Of a stretch of DNA of 64,000 nt, positions 33,496 to 45,224 are shown piece by piece (position 1 is the stretch's first letter; every line of letters begins with the position of its first letter). Under the pieces are notes generated by a model. That model ran no database searches, was not told the DNA's origin, and saw nothing but the letters and a program-made list of their open reading frames with translations. A program made the translations under genes and the position numbers. Origin of the DNA: Ctena decussata (lineage: Eukaryota > Mollusca > Bivalvia > Lucinida > Lucinidae); contig OZ022510.1 of assembly GCA_963989385.1 (NCBI GenBank), positions 34,291,448-34,355,447 on the forward strand, in the 5' to 3' direction.

Positions 33496-34192
33496 TACTA
33501 AATGAGTCCATTCATAATTCTATAGATGGTTTAGTTATTTTTACGAGAAGTGCCCATATTTCCTTTCACTCTGTGTGGAGGGAGCTTGATCATACGCCAC
33601 GTGTGGCGCCGTCTGGCATGAATCTGCACTTAGTCTACATTGTCTTAAGCATAGATGGGTTAAATATTTGCCACCGTAGCACGGCAAAACTGCCTAATAA
33701 CACTTTCAAAAATCCAACACTCAGATCAGCCTGAGCGTTCATGAAAAATGCTTCGAATGTTTCATATTTACTCAACAGCTTTTACTGAATCCATAGATTA
33801 TTTAAGTTACATGGAAACCCCACAACATTTGTCTACCATTTTTACAAAAGAAATCACTATAATGATTTTGATATCCCGATAGCTTCCTTGGAAGACATAC
33901 ATGCATTTGTTTCAAAGTAGAGTCTACTCTGAAAGGAAATTATGTACTTCTAGGCGAGCAACTTCTGTCCTTTAAAAGTATCTCCTTTAAAAGGGAAACG
34001 AAAATCAAATAACAGATTTGTTCCCCGTGAATGTGTACCCATTCCCCTTAAAGCTTGTGTCCTTTGCAGATGCAATATAATTTACTTTCTCGAGCCCATG
34101 CAGCATTATTTTACATATTTTTATTGTACAATCTTCAATACTGATTGCATCACTGTATTCTAGAACACACATCCGGAAATACCATATAAGTC

Positions 34193-34353
34193 TTAATCCC
34201 AGTCGAAATAGTCGTCGTTGTCAAAGTAACGGCCATATCCGAAAAACGACCTTCGTCCATACGATCGGCGACCATACGATCTCCCGTATCTCCCGTATCC
34301 TCTTCTATATCGACCCCAAAAGCCCCAGTTATCATCATCATCATCGTCGTCGA
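34193..34353 (-). CDS. Secreted RGY-rich peptide gene 2, coding exon 2 (mature peptide)
   Basis: The exon follows an acceptor (tatatttttacag, AG at 34355-34354) and ends at TAA (34195-34193). A split Phe codon plus 52 residues complete an 80-aa protein. Blocks in order: seven consecutive Asp and an Asn, WGFWGRYRRGYGRYGRS, then repeated SYGRR units, then an aromatic acidic tail ending DDYFDWD. Compared with gene 1 it keeps the WGF motif, the SYGRRSYG core, the acidic start and the D/W-rich end, while spacing and many residues differ. That pattern suggests divergence under compositional rather than strict positional constraint. A frame at 34150..34344 in another phase, starting with several Met, is a shadow of this exon. 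Role unknown; the alternatives are as for gene 1. Confidence 0.8.
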
Positions 34354-34380
34354 CTGTAAAAATATAGGAAAGGAAAACGT

Positions 34381-37062
34381 TGATTTAATACTGCAACAAT
34401 AATGAACATATTCCGTAAATGATCATAGCTATGAATACTAGTTTATTGATAGTTTAAAAAGATTTTTACACAGCTTAAACTCTAGAGTACAAAAAGAATA
34501 TTAAAGTCTGCATTCGCTGGGTCAATTCTTGGATACCTTTACTATACGAGTTTCGATATCATGTGACTGGTAGCAGGTATTATATTAAATGTGATAGTAC
34601 TCTTCCGAAAATACATGTACTATAGCGCTTTTCTATTGTGTTGTTATGGGACGTTAACATTTTAAGTTATGTCAACGTTTGCTTTGCAGAAAAATGTCAT
34701 CCCATTACGTCATGGCATAGATGCAGACTCGTTGAATTACAGACGCATCAGCTTACTGTCATTCCTGTTCATTCCTAGTATTTAAGTTTATCGGAGCTTG
34801 TCTGTAACTGCAAAATAGCTCTGACATTATTTGGCTGTCCTGTTCGTTTCCAAGACTCGGATACCATAAACAGAAAAAAAAAAAAAATAAACAAACGTGA
34901 TGTCGAAGACATATATGGGGTATCCGAGTTATATTTCGCATAAACTGAAAATTTAAATGTATATTACCCAATCTGTGGACTACAGAATTCAATTTATAAA
35001 GAGCACGGACAATGCGTGTTAGACAGCCACTGTATACATAAAATCAAGAAAAGCTGAATAAAATTTCAGACCATGATTATGCACGCATTTTTCATCGGGA
35101 TTCATATAAACATAATTATACAGTCGAATCCGTCATAAACCGTTTATGCCCAGTGGAATGTTCCGTCGTTATAAAATGGATGATCCACTAAATTATGTCA
35201 ATTAAGGGTGTCTGGTTTAGTTTATTTTTACAATTTTTATTTTAAGGATAAATACCCATTTGTTGTTTGCAAATAGTGTAGACCTAATTAGACGCCGCAT
35301 TTAGCGGACGCTGATCTGGGTCTGCACTGTTTGCAAAAGACATGAAAATAAAATAAAAATGACAAACGCTTAATGTCATTTTTATAGAGCGCCAGGCATT
35401 CATGGGCTAAGGGGTCACTATATTAAGGCTGCGTTTAGCAGCCTCTTTCTTAGGAACGCTTCGATCAAAATACAATGCGAATAAATCTGTTTTAAGAGCA
35501 CATTTTTCAGCCTATATGAGAGAGGTAGCACTTATTTTTACCTCTAATAAACATACCCTTTCTCAGTTCCCAACATCAAAGAATGTTCTTATCTAAGTGA
35601 TTATGAGTGTCACATAATCACAGACACTGTAGCCTCTACCTGTATGAAATAAAGGTCTCTTTAGGACCCCTGATGGTTCCCTATCTCATATCTTCACATT
35701 CCAATAAACAGTCATTAGGGTGTTATGTCTTTAAGGGGTCGCCAGTTTTTGTGTTCCCGTCGTGTGACCGCCTATGACAGATTTGGTTGTGTATATTTGC
35801 GGAACTTGCATTGTTGTGAACCAGACATGACCTTCATCAATACACAGAAGTACTTTGAGAATTTAGACATCAAAATAATTATTGACAACTATCTCCTCTA
35901 TTTTAATTCATAAAAATCAAACCTGATCGAAACATTTTTATGTAAGTACTGCTTGATATAAGGCGCCATTGCTCGTTTTGTTGTTAGACCATGTAATTTT
36001 GTCGTGAATTGTGTCTTACAGGTTCGTAAGCGTACATGACCTTAATTAGCCAACTTTAAACAAATAAGAAACATCTTAAATTCCAAAGAAACCGTTTTGA
36101 AAATGATTAGATTCATTTATTTTAGTTGGCAATTTAAATGACCTACACCTGACTTAAATGTAAAAAAAATGTACAGGCATGGGGCTCCATTCATTATCCC
36201 GCTTTTGTTTATAGCGCCAGTAATTGGAACTGTATTTAATAGGAAATTTGTCAATTTGCTAAAATCATGTTCTCCCTATTTTTTACCAGTTAGATGATCA
36301 ATTTATGCGCATCAACCACATTTTATCATTAAACATAAATGTTAAAACCGCTTTTTATAATGGCTTGTGTTTAGACGTTTAAATTTTCGAGCACAATTTC
36401 ATTCTTTCCAAATAATAACATTCCGTTTGATTTTCCTTAGAGGAACCTCTTTCGGAGAAACAGAGTTAATACGTCCATGAACAACAGTCGGTCACTCGAC
36501 GTCGTTGGTGCACAACGTCAAATGAACACAAACAACGTCATTGGCCGTTGTAACATTCTATTTGACTAACGCCATGGTGACGGCCGTTTAACGTACATGT
36601 AAACGGTTTAAATTACCTGTTGGTTAGTGACAGAATTTGGTCGTATATTTTACAAATGTTGCTCTTAAAAATCGAAAATAATGCTCGAAATAATTTTTAA
36701 ATAAAATGTAATTGTAAGAGGTGAATTTCACTTTTCCAATGCTCATGGGTGTATGCACACAATGGGTCATGTGCAAAGCTAACGTGAACGCCCTTTGGGC
36801 GTCACTTACTTTGTACATGACCCGTTATGTTCATACTTTCATGAACATCTGAAAAACGAAATTTATTTCTTAAACAAATTTTATTACGAGATCAGAAAAT
36901 CAAATGTTAATATTTTGATAAATAACTTCAAAACTTACATAGACATCAAGTCTTATGTCATAATATATCATAAATCACAGTTGCTTCTTTTACAGAAAGA
37001 CCAATGGTGAAACGGTCGATAAGATGTGTGGTAGCACGTAATAATGATAGATCATCATAAAT
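34381..37062. other. Gene 2 intron, first part: small foldbacks only
   Basis: Contains a small inverted repeat at 35267-35335 (tttgcaaatagtgtagacc with gggtctgcactgtttgcaaa) and the foldback at 36723-36870. Frames here are chance. Confidence 0.5.
36723..36870. repeat. Imperfect foldback centred on gccctttgggc
   Basis: Arms include aatgggtcatgtgcaaag and its inverse tttgtacatgacccgtt. The centre resembles that of the foldback at 30112..30273. Confidence 0.75.
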
Positions 37063-37303
37063 TGATGCGCCGCGACACAAAAAAAACTACAAAATGGTTG
37101 TGCGCCCAGCGAAGACACAGATCAGCATGGGCATCAGCCCAGTCTGATCAGAGCCTTTGCTGGCCTCATGGAGGCAGCTTAGACCCTTAGCTACCCTTTA
37201 AGCGCTTAGCGAAGAGTCTGGTCGGACTGGGCCAATACCCAGGCTGATCTGAGTCTGCTCTAGACGCACCACCACTTTGTTGTTTTTTTCGTGTCGCGGC
37301 TCA
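37063..37303. mobile_element. Palindromic gagccgcg-type MITE, copy 4
   Basis: Ends gccgcgacac and gtgtcgcggctca. The body has gatcagcatgggcatcagcc and its inverted partner. It lies in the gene 2 intron. Confidence 0.88.
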
Positions 37304-38199
37304 ATTATGTTTGTTCGGCAAAAGGAATTCGTAACTCATAACTACCTGAATAGTTATATAGAAAAAAAGGTTCAATAGTTTAAAATAAACATTCTGTTTT
37401 AGACACCGTCATTGTCTTAAGATGCGAGAGAATTTTGCGACTCGATATTCATTTTATTACTATTTTGTACGATTATAGTACGAAGTTAACGTAGACATAA
37501 TTGGTACCTTTAAGGCTTCAGGTACATTTTGAATGATGTGGTGCAGTGTCCGTATTAGATAATAATGTTTCTGAAGCAAATCGGTGAAAATATTTTCGTT
37601 ATTGAAGAACAAAATGGTAAGCAAGTAGGGTCTTGGCTTAGAAAAGAAACATCATGACAACTGTTTCCAGTGAAGACAAAAATCCAAACTGAATTGAAAT
37701 TTAAACAAAGCTAATTTCACTTTTCCAATTTTAAAGTGAGTAGGTAAACGTTTATGGCTAGCAACTCTGCCAGTTTATTATTTCTGCCTCCTTGAGATTA
37801 ACTCCTTTGTTATATTAGAAAAAAAAAATTCTTATTTTCAAGAAATATTAACTTGACAGCTCTGAAATCATTGTCAAAAGTGACAGTCAGCCATTGGTTT
37901 AGAGTATAAAATTGTGGTAACACATGTTTGAAATAGAAATATGAATATAAAAATCTTAAACATGGAGGAATCGTGGACCGCGATCGAAATTGTATGATTG
38001 GTCCAAATAAAATTGATCGGCATAATAATTACGAGCTCGAATGAGAAAGCTAACTAAGTATCGTCACGTGATCGAAAAGCTACAATTGAATGGTCCAATA
38101 TTTGTTTTTCTTATTTTCATCAACGGTTTGAACAAATCTATTCAATTCATATGTTATCAGGAATTTCACCCAGGACTTAGATAATACTGGTTGCGAATA
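37304..38199. other. Gene 2 intron, no feature recognised
   Basis: AT-rich DNA without identified repeats. Confidence 0.4.
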
Positions 38200-38580
38200 T
38201 AGCCAGTGGTAAAATCTAGGGGTATATTGCGTGACAAGTCACTGGGCGCACTAGTGTGATGTTATTAAGCGCCATTCGGGCGACATTTTGATTTTTTATG
38301 ACGGTCAATTCAATACACATTCATAACGCCTCTATTTAAATCAAAGTTGTCGGCTGGATTTCTTCATATCGGAAAACTGGAAAAGTCTGAATGATCCACT
38401 TGCGTTTTCGTCGTTTCTTGTGTGTTGGAATCGAAATCAATTTTGCTTACAAGTGACTAGTTGCCCAATATATCACTGGTTGTCGGTCAGTCGTCAGCCT
38501 TGCGCTCATGATATATCCACTTCCTGACTGACCTTAATATATTGGGCACCAGATCGCTGTTAGCAAAAATCTGTTTCTTA
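38200..38580. repeat. Dispersed repeat related to 17793..17990
   Basis: Shares gtggtaaaatct, catgacaa/gtgacaagtcac, agcgccattcg, tcagtcgtcag and tcgctgttagcaa in the same order. Confidence 0.65.
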
Positions 38581-39135
38581 AAACCTAAATCTAACGAAAT
38601 TTAGCAAACGTTTTTATTTGTAAATGTTGAATTTGCGATGGAGTATATCTTTAATAATAAATGATTCTCGGTGAGAACATTCTTTCCTCTCAGAGTAGAT
38701 CCCTTTCGGGAAGGGTTTCTTCATCCATTGGGAAGCAAATATGAATCTCAACAGCTGTCTTCCTTTGTATATTTATATAAAACATGGACGTGTACCCATA
38801 CGCCTTTTATGAGCAAAGTATGTAAAATGACCTCGTACACCTATCAATTGCAACCTCTAAGAAGCATCGATGAGACAAAGCTTATTTCGAAACAGCTTAA
38901 ATACATGTGACATCCAAATGTATATAGGACATGTTGCCATGCTTATATAATTACATATATTAATTATTGAATTAAAGAATATCTAGAATTCCTGACTTGG
39001 ATAGGATTAATTATAATTATTTCGCGACAATCTTTTATTCACTTCAACAGAAAATAGTTGCGGCCTTCATTTGAAACATCAATTTAAGATTGTTTAAATG
39101 AAAGCCAGAAGATACTGTCTATGAAGTAACAAGAA

Positions 39136-39351
39136 TGAGCCTCGACGCGAGAAAACCAACAATGTGGTTGTGCGCCCAGTGCAGACTCAGATCAGCCTTC
39201 GCACCAAACCTGTCCGATCAGACTCTTCGCTAAGCAATCAAAGCGAAGCTAAGTCTAAGCTACCTCCATGCGGACAGCGAAGACTCTGATCAGACTGGGC
39301 GGATGCGCTGGGCGCACAACCACATTGTTGGTTTTGTCATGTCGTGGCTCA
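39136..39351. mobile_element. Palindromic gagccgcg-type MITE, copy 5 (internally deleted)
   Basis: Ends tgagcctcgacgcgagaaaa and gttttgtcatgtcgtggctc. The right arm lacks the gcccaggctgatctgag block. It lies just inside the gene 2 intron, near exon 1. Confidence 0.85.
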
Positions 39352-39433
39352 ATATTATATTTTATTACTAGCATTACCTACTCAGATATCTAAAGCCACC
39401 TCATTTTAGGACCTCTGTTTAAAGAATACTTAC

Positions 39434-39515
39434 AATCCCCCCATTGTGCTTGAACGCACAACGCCACACAAAGTATGACCAGAGCTATGATGACGGTATA
39501 TTTCATTCCAAACAT
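39434..39515 (-). CDS. Secreted RGY-rich peptide gene 2, coding exon 1 (signal peptide)
   Basis: The minus-strand ATG at 39515 opens 27 codons plus one base and ends at a donor (T then gtaagt, intron from 39433). The product begins MFGMKYTV, has a hydrophobic core (IIALVILCVAL) and ends CVQAQWGD, with likely signal cleavage before QWGD. The organisation is identical to the exon at 8389..8467: same start tripeptide, same cleavage context, same phase 1 donor. One extra codon (Gly) follows the QW pair. The exon lies 182 bp downstream of a minus-strand TATAAAA and partner promoter blocks conserved with gene 1. The intron to exon 2 is 5.1 kb (34354..39433) and contains two gagccgcg MITEs and foldback repeats. 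Confidence 0.82.
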
Positions 39516-39636
39516 CTTTTTGAAAGTCAAACTGTTCTTGAAATCCTCAACGTTACCACCAACGTCTAGCTATTATGCTCTTTACGTCGTAATCCCTTGT
39601 AGCACAGGTATCAATCAGCCAGTATGTGAAACCGAT

Positions 39637-39697
39637 GTGTTGCAAACAGGATTTAACGTGTTATGCCACCGAGAATCCACTTCTGTATCATTTTATA
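39637..39697 (-). promoter_or_regulatory. Putative core promoter and 5' leader block of peptide gene 2
   Basis: A minus-strand TATAAAA lies at 39697..39691, 182 bp upstream of the gene 2 ATG. The tgtgttgcaaacaggatt block (plus strand) beside it matches gene 1, as does a weaker block near 39590-39606. Conservation here is clearer than in the surrounding DNA, which fits a shared promoter or leader inherited through duplication. Confidence 0.55.
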
Positions 39698-40080
39698 AGA
39701 TTAAAGGTATCCATGGATGAATTATGATGCATGAGTGTTTGAATTCACGAAGATAACCTTAGTCAGAGATAATGATGTCAAAATGGTAATAGACCAATTG
39801 ACTCAATGTAACATAGTATGTCGTTTCAGCAAGATGATATATCATGATTAATAAAAATCAGCCAATAATGAATCTTCTATTTCTGATTCGATATTATCAC
39901 GATACGTAGATTTTATGGTATTTTTACCATAAAATACATGTAGTAGACTCGATACGAATATGGTGTCGCAAACGGTCCATACGCAGAATTATAGGAAGTT
40001 TGGGGAATTATGGTAATTTTCTATGGGCGATAAGTCATTATACGTAATATCCGGTTATCAAAATGTAAAATTCTAAGAAC

Positions 40081-40275
40081 GAGCCTCGGTAGCTTAGTGG
40101 GCTAAGCACTAGCTTGCTGATCTAGCGGCCCCAGGTTCGATTCCCCTCGTTGGAAATTTTTTCAAACATTATCAGGATTCCATTGCACACAGCCTTTCAT
40201 TATCACTTTCGTATCGTCCACATATGACAGAAATACTGTTGAAAAGACCGCAAAACTGCAAATCATTCATAACCT
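40081..40275 (+). mobile_element. tRNA-derived SINE-A, best copy
   Basis: Head gagcctcggtagcttagtgg (A box) and ccaggttcgattcccc (B box) spaced as in a tRNA. Body with ccattgcacacagcc, tttcattatcactttcgt, aaatactgttgaaaag and gcaaatcattcat. It is the reference for the copies at 1, 213, 9205, 14550 and 24300. Not a functional tRNA: the acceptor stem is absent. Confidence 0.85.
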
Positions 40276-40614
40276 TTTAAATATAAGCGCTTCAGTACAA
40301 CATTTTGCATCACAAGTAATACAAACATTGTATTATGGAAGGGTGTATTATGCTTACCAGAACGGCTAAACATTTCATAGGTTGTTGTTTACTTCCATTA
40401 TGGCAGCTGATTGATAGAAAAGTACAGATTACAACTATCCGCAAGCACAAATTTTGATTATTTTTACCAATCTTTGTAAAATTTCATGAGCAAACATAGT
40501 ACATTAATGTGAAAAGTGTCTGGATAAAAAAAGAGAATGCGTTTGTTATTACTTTCGTGCAAACTTTGTTCTGCAGACAGTAAACATTTTGCATATCTAT
40601 AAGCATACTATATG

Positions 40615-40852
40615 TGAGCTGCGACACGACAAAACCAACAATGTGGTTGTGCGCCCATCGCAGACGCAGACCTGCCTGGGCATCCGCCCAGTCTGATCAG
40701 AATCTTCGCTGTCCGCATGGAGGCAGCTTAGACCCTTAGCTACCCTTTGAGCACTTAATGAAGAGTCTGATCAAAGTGAGCGGATGCCCAGGCTGATCTG
40801 ACTCTGTGCTGGGCGCACAACCACATTATTGGTATTGTCGTGTCGCGGCTCA
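40615..40852. mobile_element. Palindromic gagccgcg-type MITE, copy 6
   Basis: Ends tgagctgcgacacgacaaaa and attgtcgtgtcgcggctca. The body pairs over about 90 bp per arm. Confidence 0.9.
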
Positions 40853-41341
40853 ATGTTCCTTAACAGGTTATTTCATTTTACAGTAATCTTTATACTGCGA
40901 ACCGTAATATTTCTTAATATTGAAATGGAATGTGTCAATAAACTATAGTGTTACTTGCCAGCAATTCTGTATCTAATATACACGTAATAAAAACACCTTA
41001 CATTTGTAATTGAAATTACTTTAATAATATACCAAACAAAATGAAAAAAAAGTATTCGTAAGTTCTCTTCGAAATGGCAGGCTGCGTTTCTTGCAAGAAT
41101 AAGTATACGTAACCTTTTGAAACTGTCTGGTAATAAAATGTTAATGTGCCCATGTCACATAAAACTGTGTATAAGGCGACATAAAGCAATCGTTTTATTA
41201 ATCAATTGCGTCTTATTGATCACTGTAAAAGTAACATATTGTGGTCATTATTAATCGTAATATAGCGGGTTTTGGCAATACCTTTATTGTATACTTATAA
41301 ATAAAGCGACAAAAATGACCGGCACTACTTCCGCAAAAGTA

Positions 41342-41591
41342 CTGGGGCCGTATTTACAAAACGACTTTAGTGGTTGCTATGCTATTGCTATGGCTGAATT
41401 TCTATAAAGGAGATTCCCTACAACTATGAAATTTGCTCTGGAGGAACAGTCTGAAAAAGACTGTTCCTCCAGAGCAAATTTCATAGTTCCTCCAGAGCAA
41501 ATTTCATGGTTGTAGGGAACCTCCTTCATAGAAATTAAGCCTTGGCAACAGCATTGCAACCACTTAAGTCATTTTATTAATATGGCCCCAG
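41342..41591. mobile_element. Foldback MITE with perfect inner hairpin
   Basis: Outer ends ctggggcc/ggccccag. Arms of about 110 bp pair imperfectly. The inner arm 41424-41452 pairs perfectly with 41458-41486 (loop gaaaa). A partial third copy of the arm (ttcctccagagcaaatttca) follows at 41487, so one arm is duplicated. The frame at 41377..41559 is spurious. Confidence 0.88.
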
Positions 41592-42702
41592 ATCCAATTA
41601 TGCCTAGTGGACACTTCTACTGCAGTTTGGAAAGATCAATTTACAGTATAACGATAGTCGAATTTGATTGTAATTATTATTTTATTTCTCAAGTCTTCCC
41701 GTATTTAATGCAAAGAAGGTAGTTCCTGATCATGTTCTGTGCTGTCTGAAGTCGAGCTACGCTGTTTGTCATGGTAACATTTATTAGAAGCGAGACAATA
41801 ATGGGCTATGTGGAGTACCCTTTAGAAACATACGTTTTACCATAAATTGTGGTATTGCTTCAGCTGTAAACTGGCACCAGCCCTTTTTATTTTAGATCTC
41901 ACATGTCGAGAAGGAAAATAACTACACCATGAGTAAATTTTACACCACAATATTTAAGAAATACTTTAGATTATTCTGTTTTGGGGTCCATGTCGGTGTA
42001 TCTAAAATATTTCGGAACTGTCAATCTTTATATGATTTACGAGTTCTGACTTATGCGTTTGATACTTGACCACTTTAACTTGGTCATTGGAATAAAAATG
42101 GCCACGCATTGACTTAACCCAACTTCAATAATATAACAATTTATATAACCAACAATTCCTTATAATTGCCCATATTTTTACTTTGCTGGGAGCCAGACTG
42201 CTACAGCTTGTCAATTGCTTACTTATAAGACATAATATATTTACATGAATTGGCACAGAGATGTAGTTTTCCCACTGACAATTGCACGAGTTGTTTCAGC
42301 CAAGCCACTGATGTCCATTTTTGTAATCCCAAGATGTAAAGCTGGTGTTTAAAAGTTGAGATAACGTTTGGACTGAGAAATATTTTGATAAATATGTTTG
42401 CGTTCTTTATATTTTTAGATAAATACATATTCTAGACACCGGAGTCATGTAGTACTGTTTAGCGCACCTAAACATCACTGACGTAGTTATGGATGGCAAG
42501 GAAACCGGTCTTCTGTAACTCTTTGGTAGATGTAAGCTCGGCTTATAACTATTCGGAAGAGAGCCTGGTCAAACTGAACAACGGCCTTCTTTGTGTTTTG
42601 CTGGGAAAACGTTGGCACACTTGTCGTAAATTATGTAACTGACATATATTTTCTGGCGTATACTGGCTTTTTTCTTCTTAATTTATCCAAAGATTTGATT
42701 GG
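41592..42702. other. No recognisable gene
   Basis: AT-rich DNA. A weak relative of the 7683 repeat may lie at 42090-42150 in inverse orientation. Confidence 0.35.
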
Positions 42703-42955
42703 ATGGTTGGTTTGGGTTTAACGGCTCCTGGAGACAGTGTTTCATTCTATATCGAACCATTTCCCAGAGAGGAAGAATGAAAAAAGAAATGATAGGCATG
42801 AGAAAAAAATATTCAAACAACCCCACCAGCACCTACTGCAAACACAGTAGGCCCTTGTCCTACTTTTTGCAAGATAGTATGACGCCCCAGCACTGAAAGT
42901 TACTCAGTTCCATCACCTGGGCGCAGCCACTTCCAATTAATCCAAAGAAAGAAGT
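42703..42955 (+). mobile_element. SINE-like dispersed element, copy
   Basis: Starts ggttggtttgggtttaacgg, then cagtaggcccttgtccta, tgacgccccagcactgaaag. Flanks share atccaaag(a) (42687 and 42940), a possible target duplication. The frame 42699..42896 is inside it. Confidence 0.75.
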
Positions 42956-44564
42956 GTTACTAAACGGTATCAAAGCATGTATTCGTAGCACCGCTCCCCT
43001 ACACTGTATAAAACATCTGTAGTTTTTAAGGTAAAATACCCGGCATCTGGCTGCCAGTTCAACTTTTATCTCCGGGCACCTGCCTGTAGCACATTATTGA
43101 AAATTACGATATGGAAGTGCTATGCTAATTGGCCGCACTGTTTTCCCCCAACAATTCAAAAAACAATTTGAGGGTACAAAAGGACCAGTTACATTTCCAT
43201 TTTCCAGCCCTCTTCTTCCCTCCCCTACCTGCTATATCATAATGACTGCTATTGTTGTCAGACTGGATTCTCCAAACTGTATTAGTTGTTACTACTTTCT
43301 TTTTAATTGGTTCTTTTCTTTTGTATTGTATGTCTGAGTTGTACATGATTTACAGATTACTTACAGTATGTCTAACTTTCATGTCATTGCCTGTAACTAT
43401 ATAGTATACCAATGTATGGGGAGGACGGTAATTAATGTTTTAAGAACTTGTGGTCGAAGCCTGAAGTGCATTTTGTACTTCGACAAGTTTGTAGAGAAAC
43501 AAGCAATGCATTGTCAGTATGTATCCAATTACAAATCCATGTTGTTTTTCATGTTCTCTCTCTCACTCTCTTTCTCTCTCGTTTTTTTCTCTTGGATTTA
43601 AAAAAAAATATATATAGTATTATTGTAAGTTAATAGCTTTGAGTTGTGATTGACCTATTACCACAAATTATATTTTGCAATTTGCTTTTACAGGAGACAG
43701 ATTTATATAAGCCTGAATCTTATTTGTAAGTTGTATGGTTGTATTTGTGTTATGTAATAGTATTCATAAATAAACTATGTTTAAGCCAACCCTGTTGTGT
43801 ATACATTATTTGGCAATAAAATATAGTCCAACTTAAAACTAAGAAAATGGCAAAATGACGTCAGTTTTTGCCACTTCGGACTTTAACGTAAAGAAAAAAA
43901 AACGAATGTCGGTCGTTGACAGCTTCGGCTTCTTTAAAAGTATAATACTAACCCCTGGAGTGCTCAATTATGTACTGAATCAGCTAGTTCTACTTTGAAA
44001 AGTACACGTTGTTTAACAGAGGTGTGCAAGAGATAGTATCTGTCATGGGTGTTAGATGCGATAAAATATCCGTCATTAGTGATCACTGTTCGGCATCACT
44101 CAGCAAGTCTCGTGATGCTTTACAGTGGCCCTCGTGATGGACTTTTCTATCCACACCTAACACCGGTTTGCGAACCCCTCCCCCCGCACTCCCCCCACAC
44201 CTCTAGTATTGTATTATTGACCAGTTCATGGTGGTGTTTCTGTTGTAATTTATTATTACGGTCAGTGTTTGTCGGCTTTCCATTTATCGTTGTCTTTGTA
44301 TTTATTGTTTAAGATAGCCTCGGGGCTAGCTGCAGGGAAAGAGCTGACCTTTGGCATTTTCATTTTTCATATACGTTTACTAGTATTGCCCTTGATACTT
44401 GATATTTGGCCCAACCACTACAGCCTATCAGAAGGCGCTGTCCAGACCTATTGTCCAAAAGTCACGTTTAGGGCCGAGATCACGTCACGTTTAGAGCGGG
44501 ACAGAATTATCTCAGCCCTTGTATCGGCCATCAAATTTAGCGCTAACGTCAAGTATTGACACTG
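42956..44564. other. No recognisable gene
   Basis: Frames at 43122..43633 and 44049..44559 overlap others and show no domains or splice signals that I trust. Pyrimidine-rich stretch at 43555-43600. Confidence 0.35.
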
Positions 44565-44752
44565 ACGTGATCAAAGCAATTTAGCTGGAGTGACCACCTG
44601 TTTGGGAAAGAGCTGCTCATTCGCTTTACTGTGCACGTCTTTCGTGAACTTGTGTCAATTTTTCCGTGTGTGTGTGCTTTTTCCCTATTGGTTTTGAGAG
44701 CGGGATGTGGGGTTTGATTGTATTAATTCCTGATCATTGCCTATCTTTTTAC
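44565..44752 (+). mobile_element. Penelope-like tail, plus-strand fragment
   Basis: The reverse complement of the 14780-14920 tail is recognisable: gaccacctgtttgggaaaga, gctcattcgctttactg, ggttttgagagcgggatg, tgattgtattaattcctgat. About 80 percent identical to 55140..55310. Confidence 0.65.
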
Positions 44753-44798
44753 TTTAAAAGACGTCTGTAGCCATGTTTTATTGCCGCATGTCGACTGG

Positions 44799-45118
44799 TT
44801 GAAAGTGGACACGCATAGGCTTTATAGTCTATTCTAATACCAGAAAATCATTCTCAGTTTTATTTTGTAATTTGAGCCATTTACGATTCAAATACCTAAC
44901 ACTTGTGTTGTATTTTCTGGTTGAAAGAGGACACGCATAGGTTGTATGGTCTATTCTAATACCAGAAATCATTCTAACACTTGTGTTGTGTTTTCTGTTG
45001 AAAGTGGACACACATAGGCTGTATAGTCAATTCTAATACCAAAAATCATTCGCAGTTTTATTTTGTAATTTGAGCCATTTACGATTCAAATACCTAACAA
45101 TTTTGTTGTGTTTTCTTG
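44799..45118. repeat. Three-unit tandem repeat
   Basis: Units start at gttgaaagtggacacgcata (44799), gttgaaagaggacacgcata (44921) and gttgaaagtggacacacata (44998). Units 1 and 3 are about 120 bp, unit 2 has an internal deletion. Confidence 0.85.
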
Positions 45119-45224
45119 TTTTATACTCATTGTACTTCCAGTTGAAAGAAAAATGGCGCTCACCATCCATGATCTTCCGACTCATACTATTTCATCAAAT
45201 AAAAAGAGAAAAAAAACAGACATG

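Noticed and set aside
34150..34344. A 64-aa protein starting with four Met
   Set aside because: Same situation: a shadow of the gene 2 mature exon, whose Met run is the GAT repeat read out of phase.
40081..40155. A functional tRNA gene on the plus strand
   Set aside because: A and B boxes are present but no 3' acceptor strand; it is the head of SINE-A, found at several places in the window.
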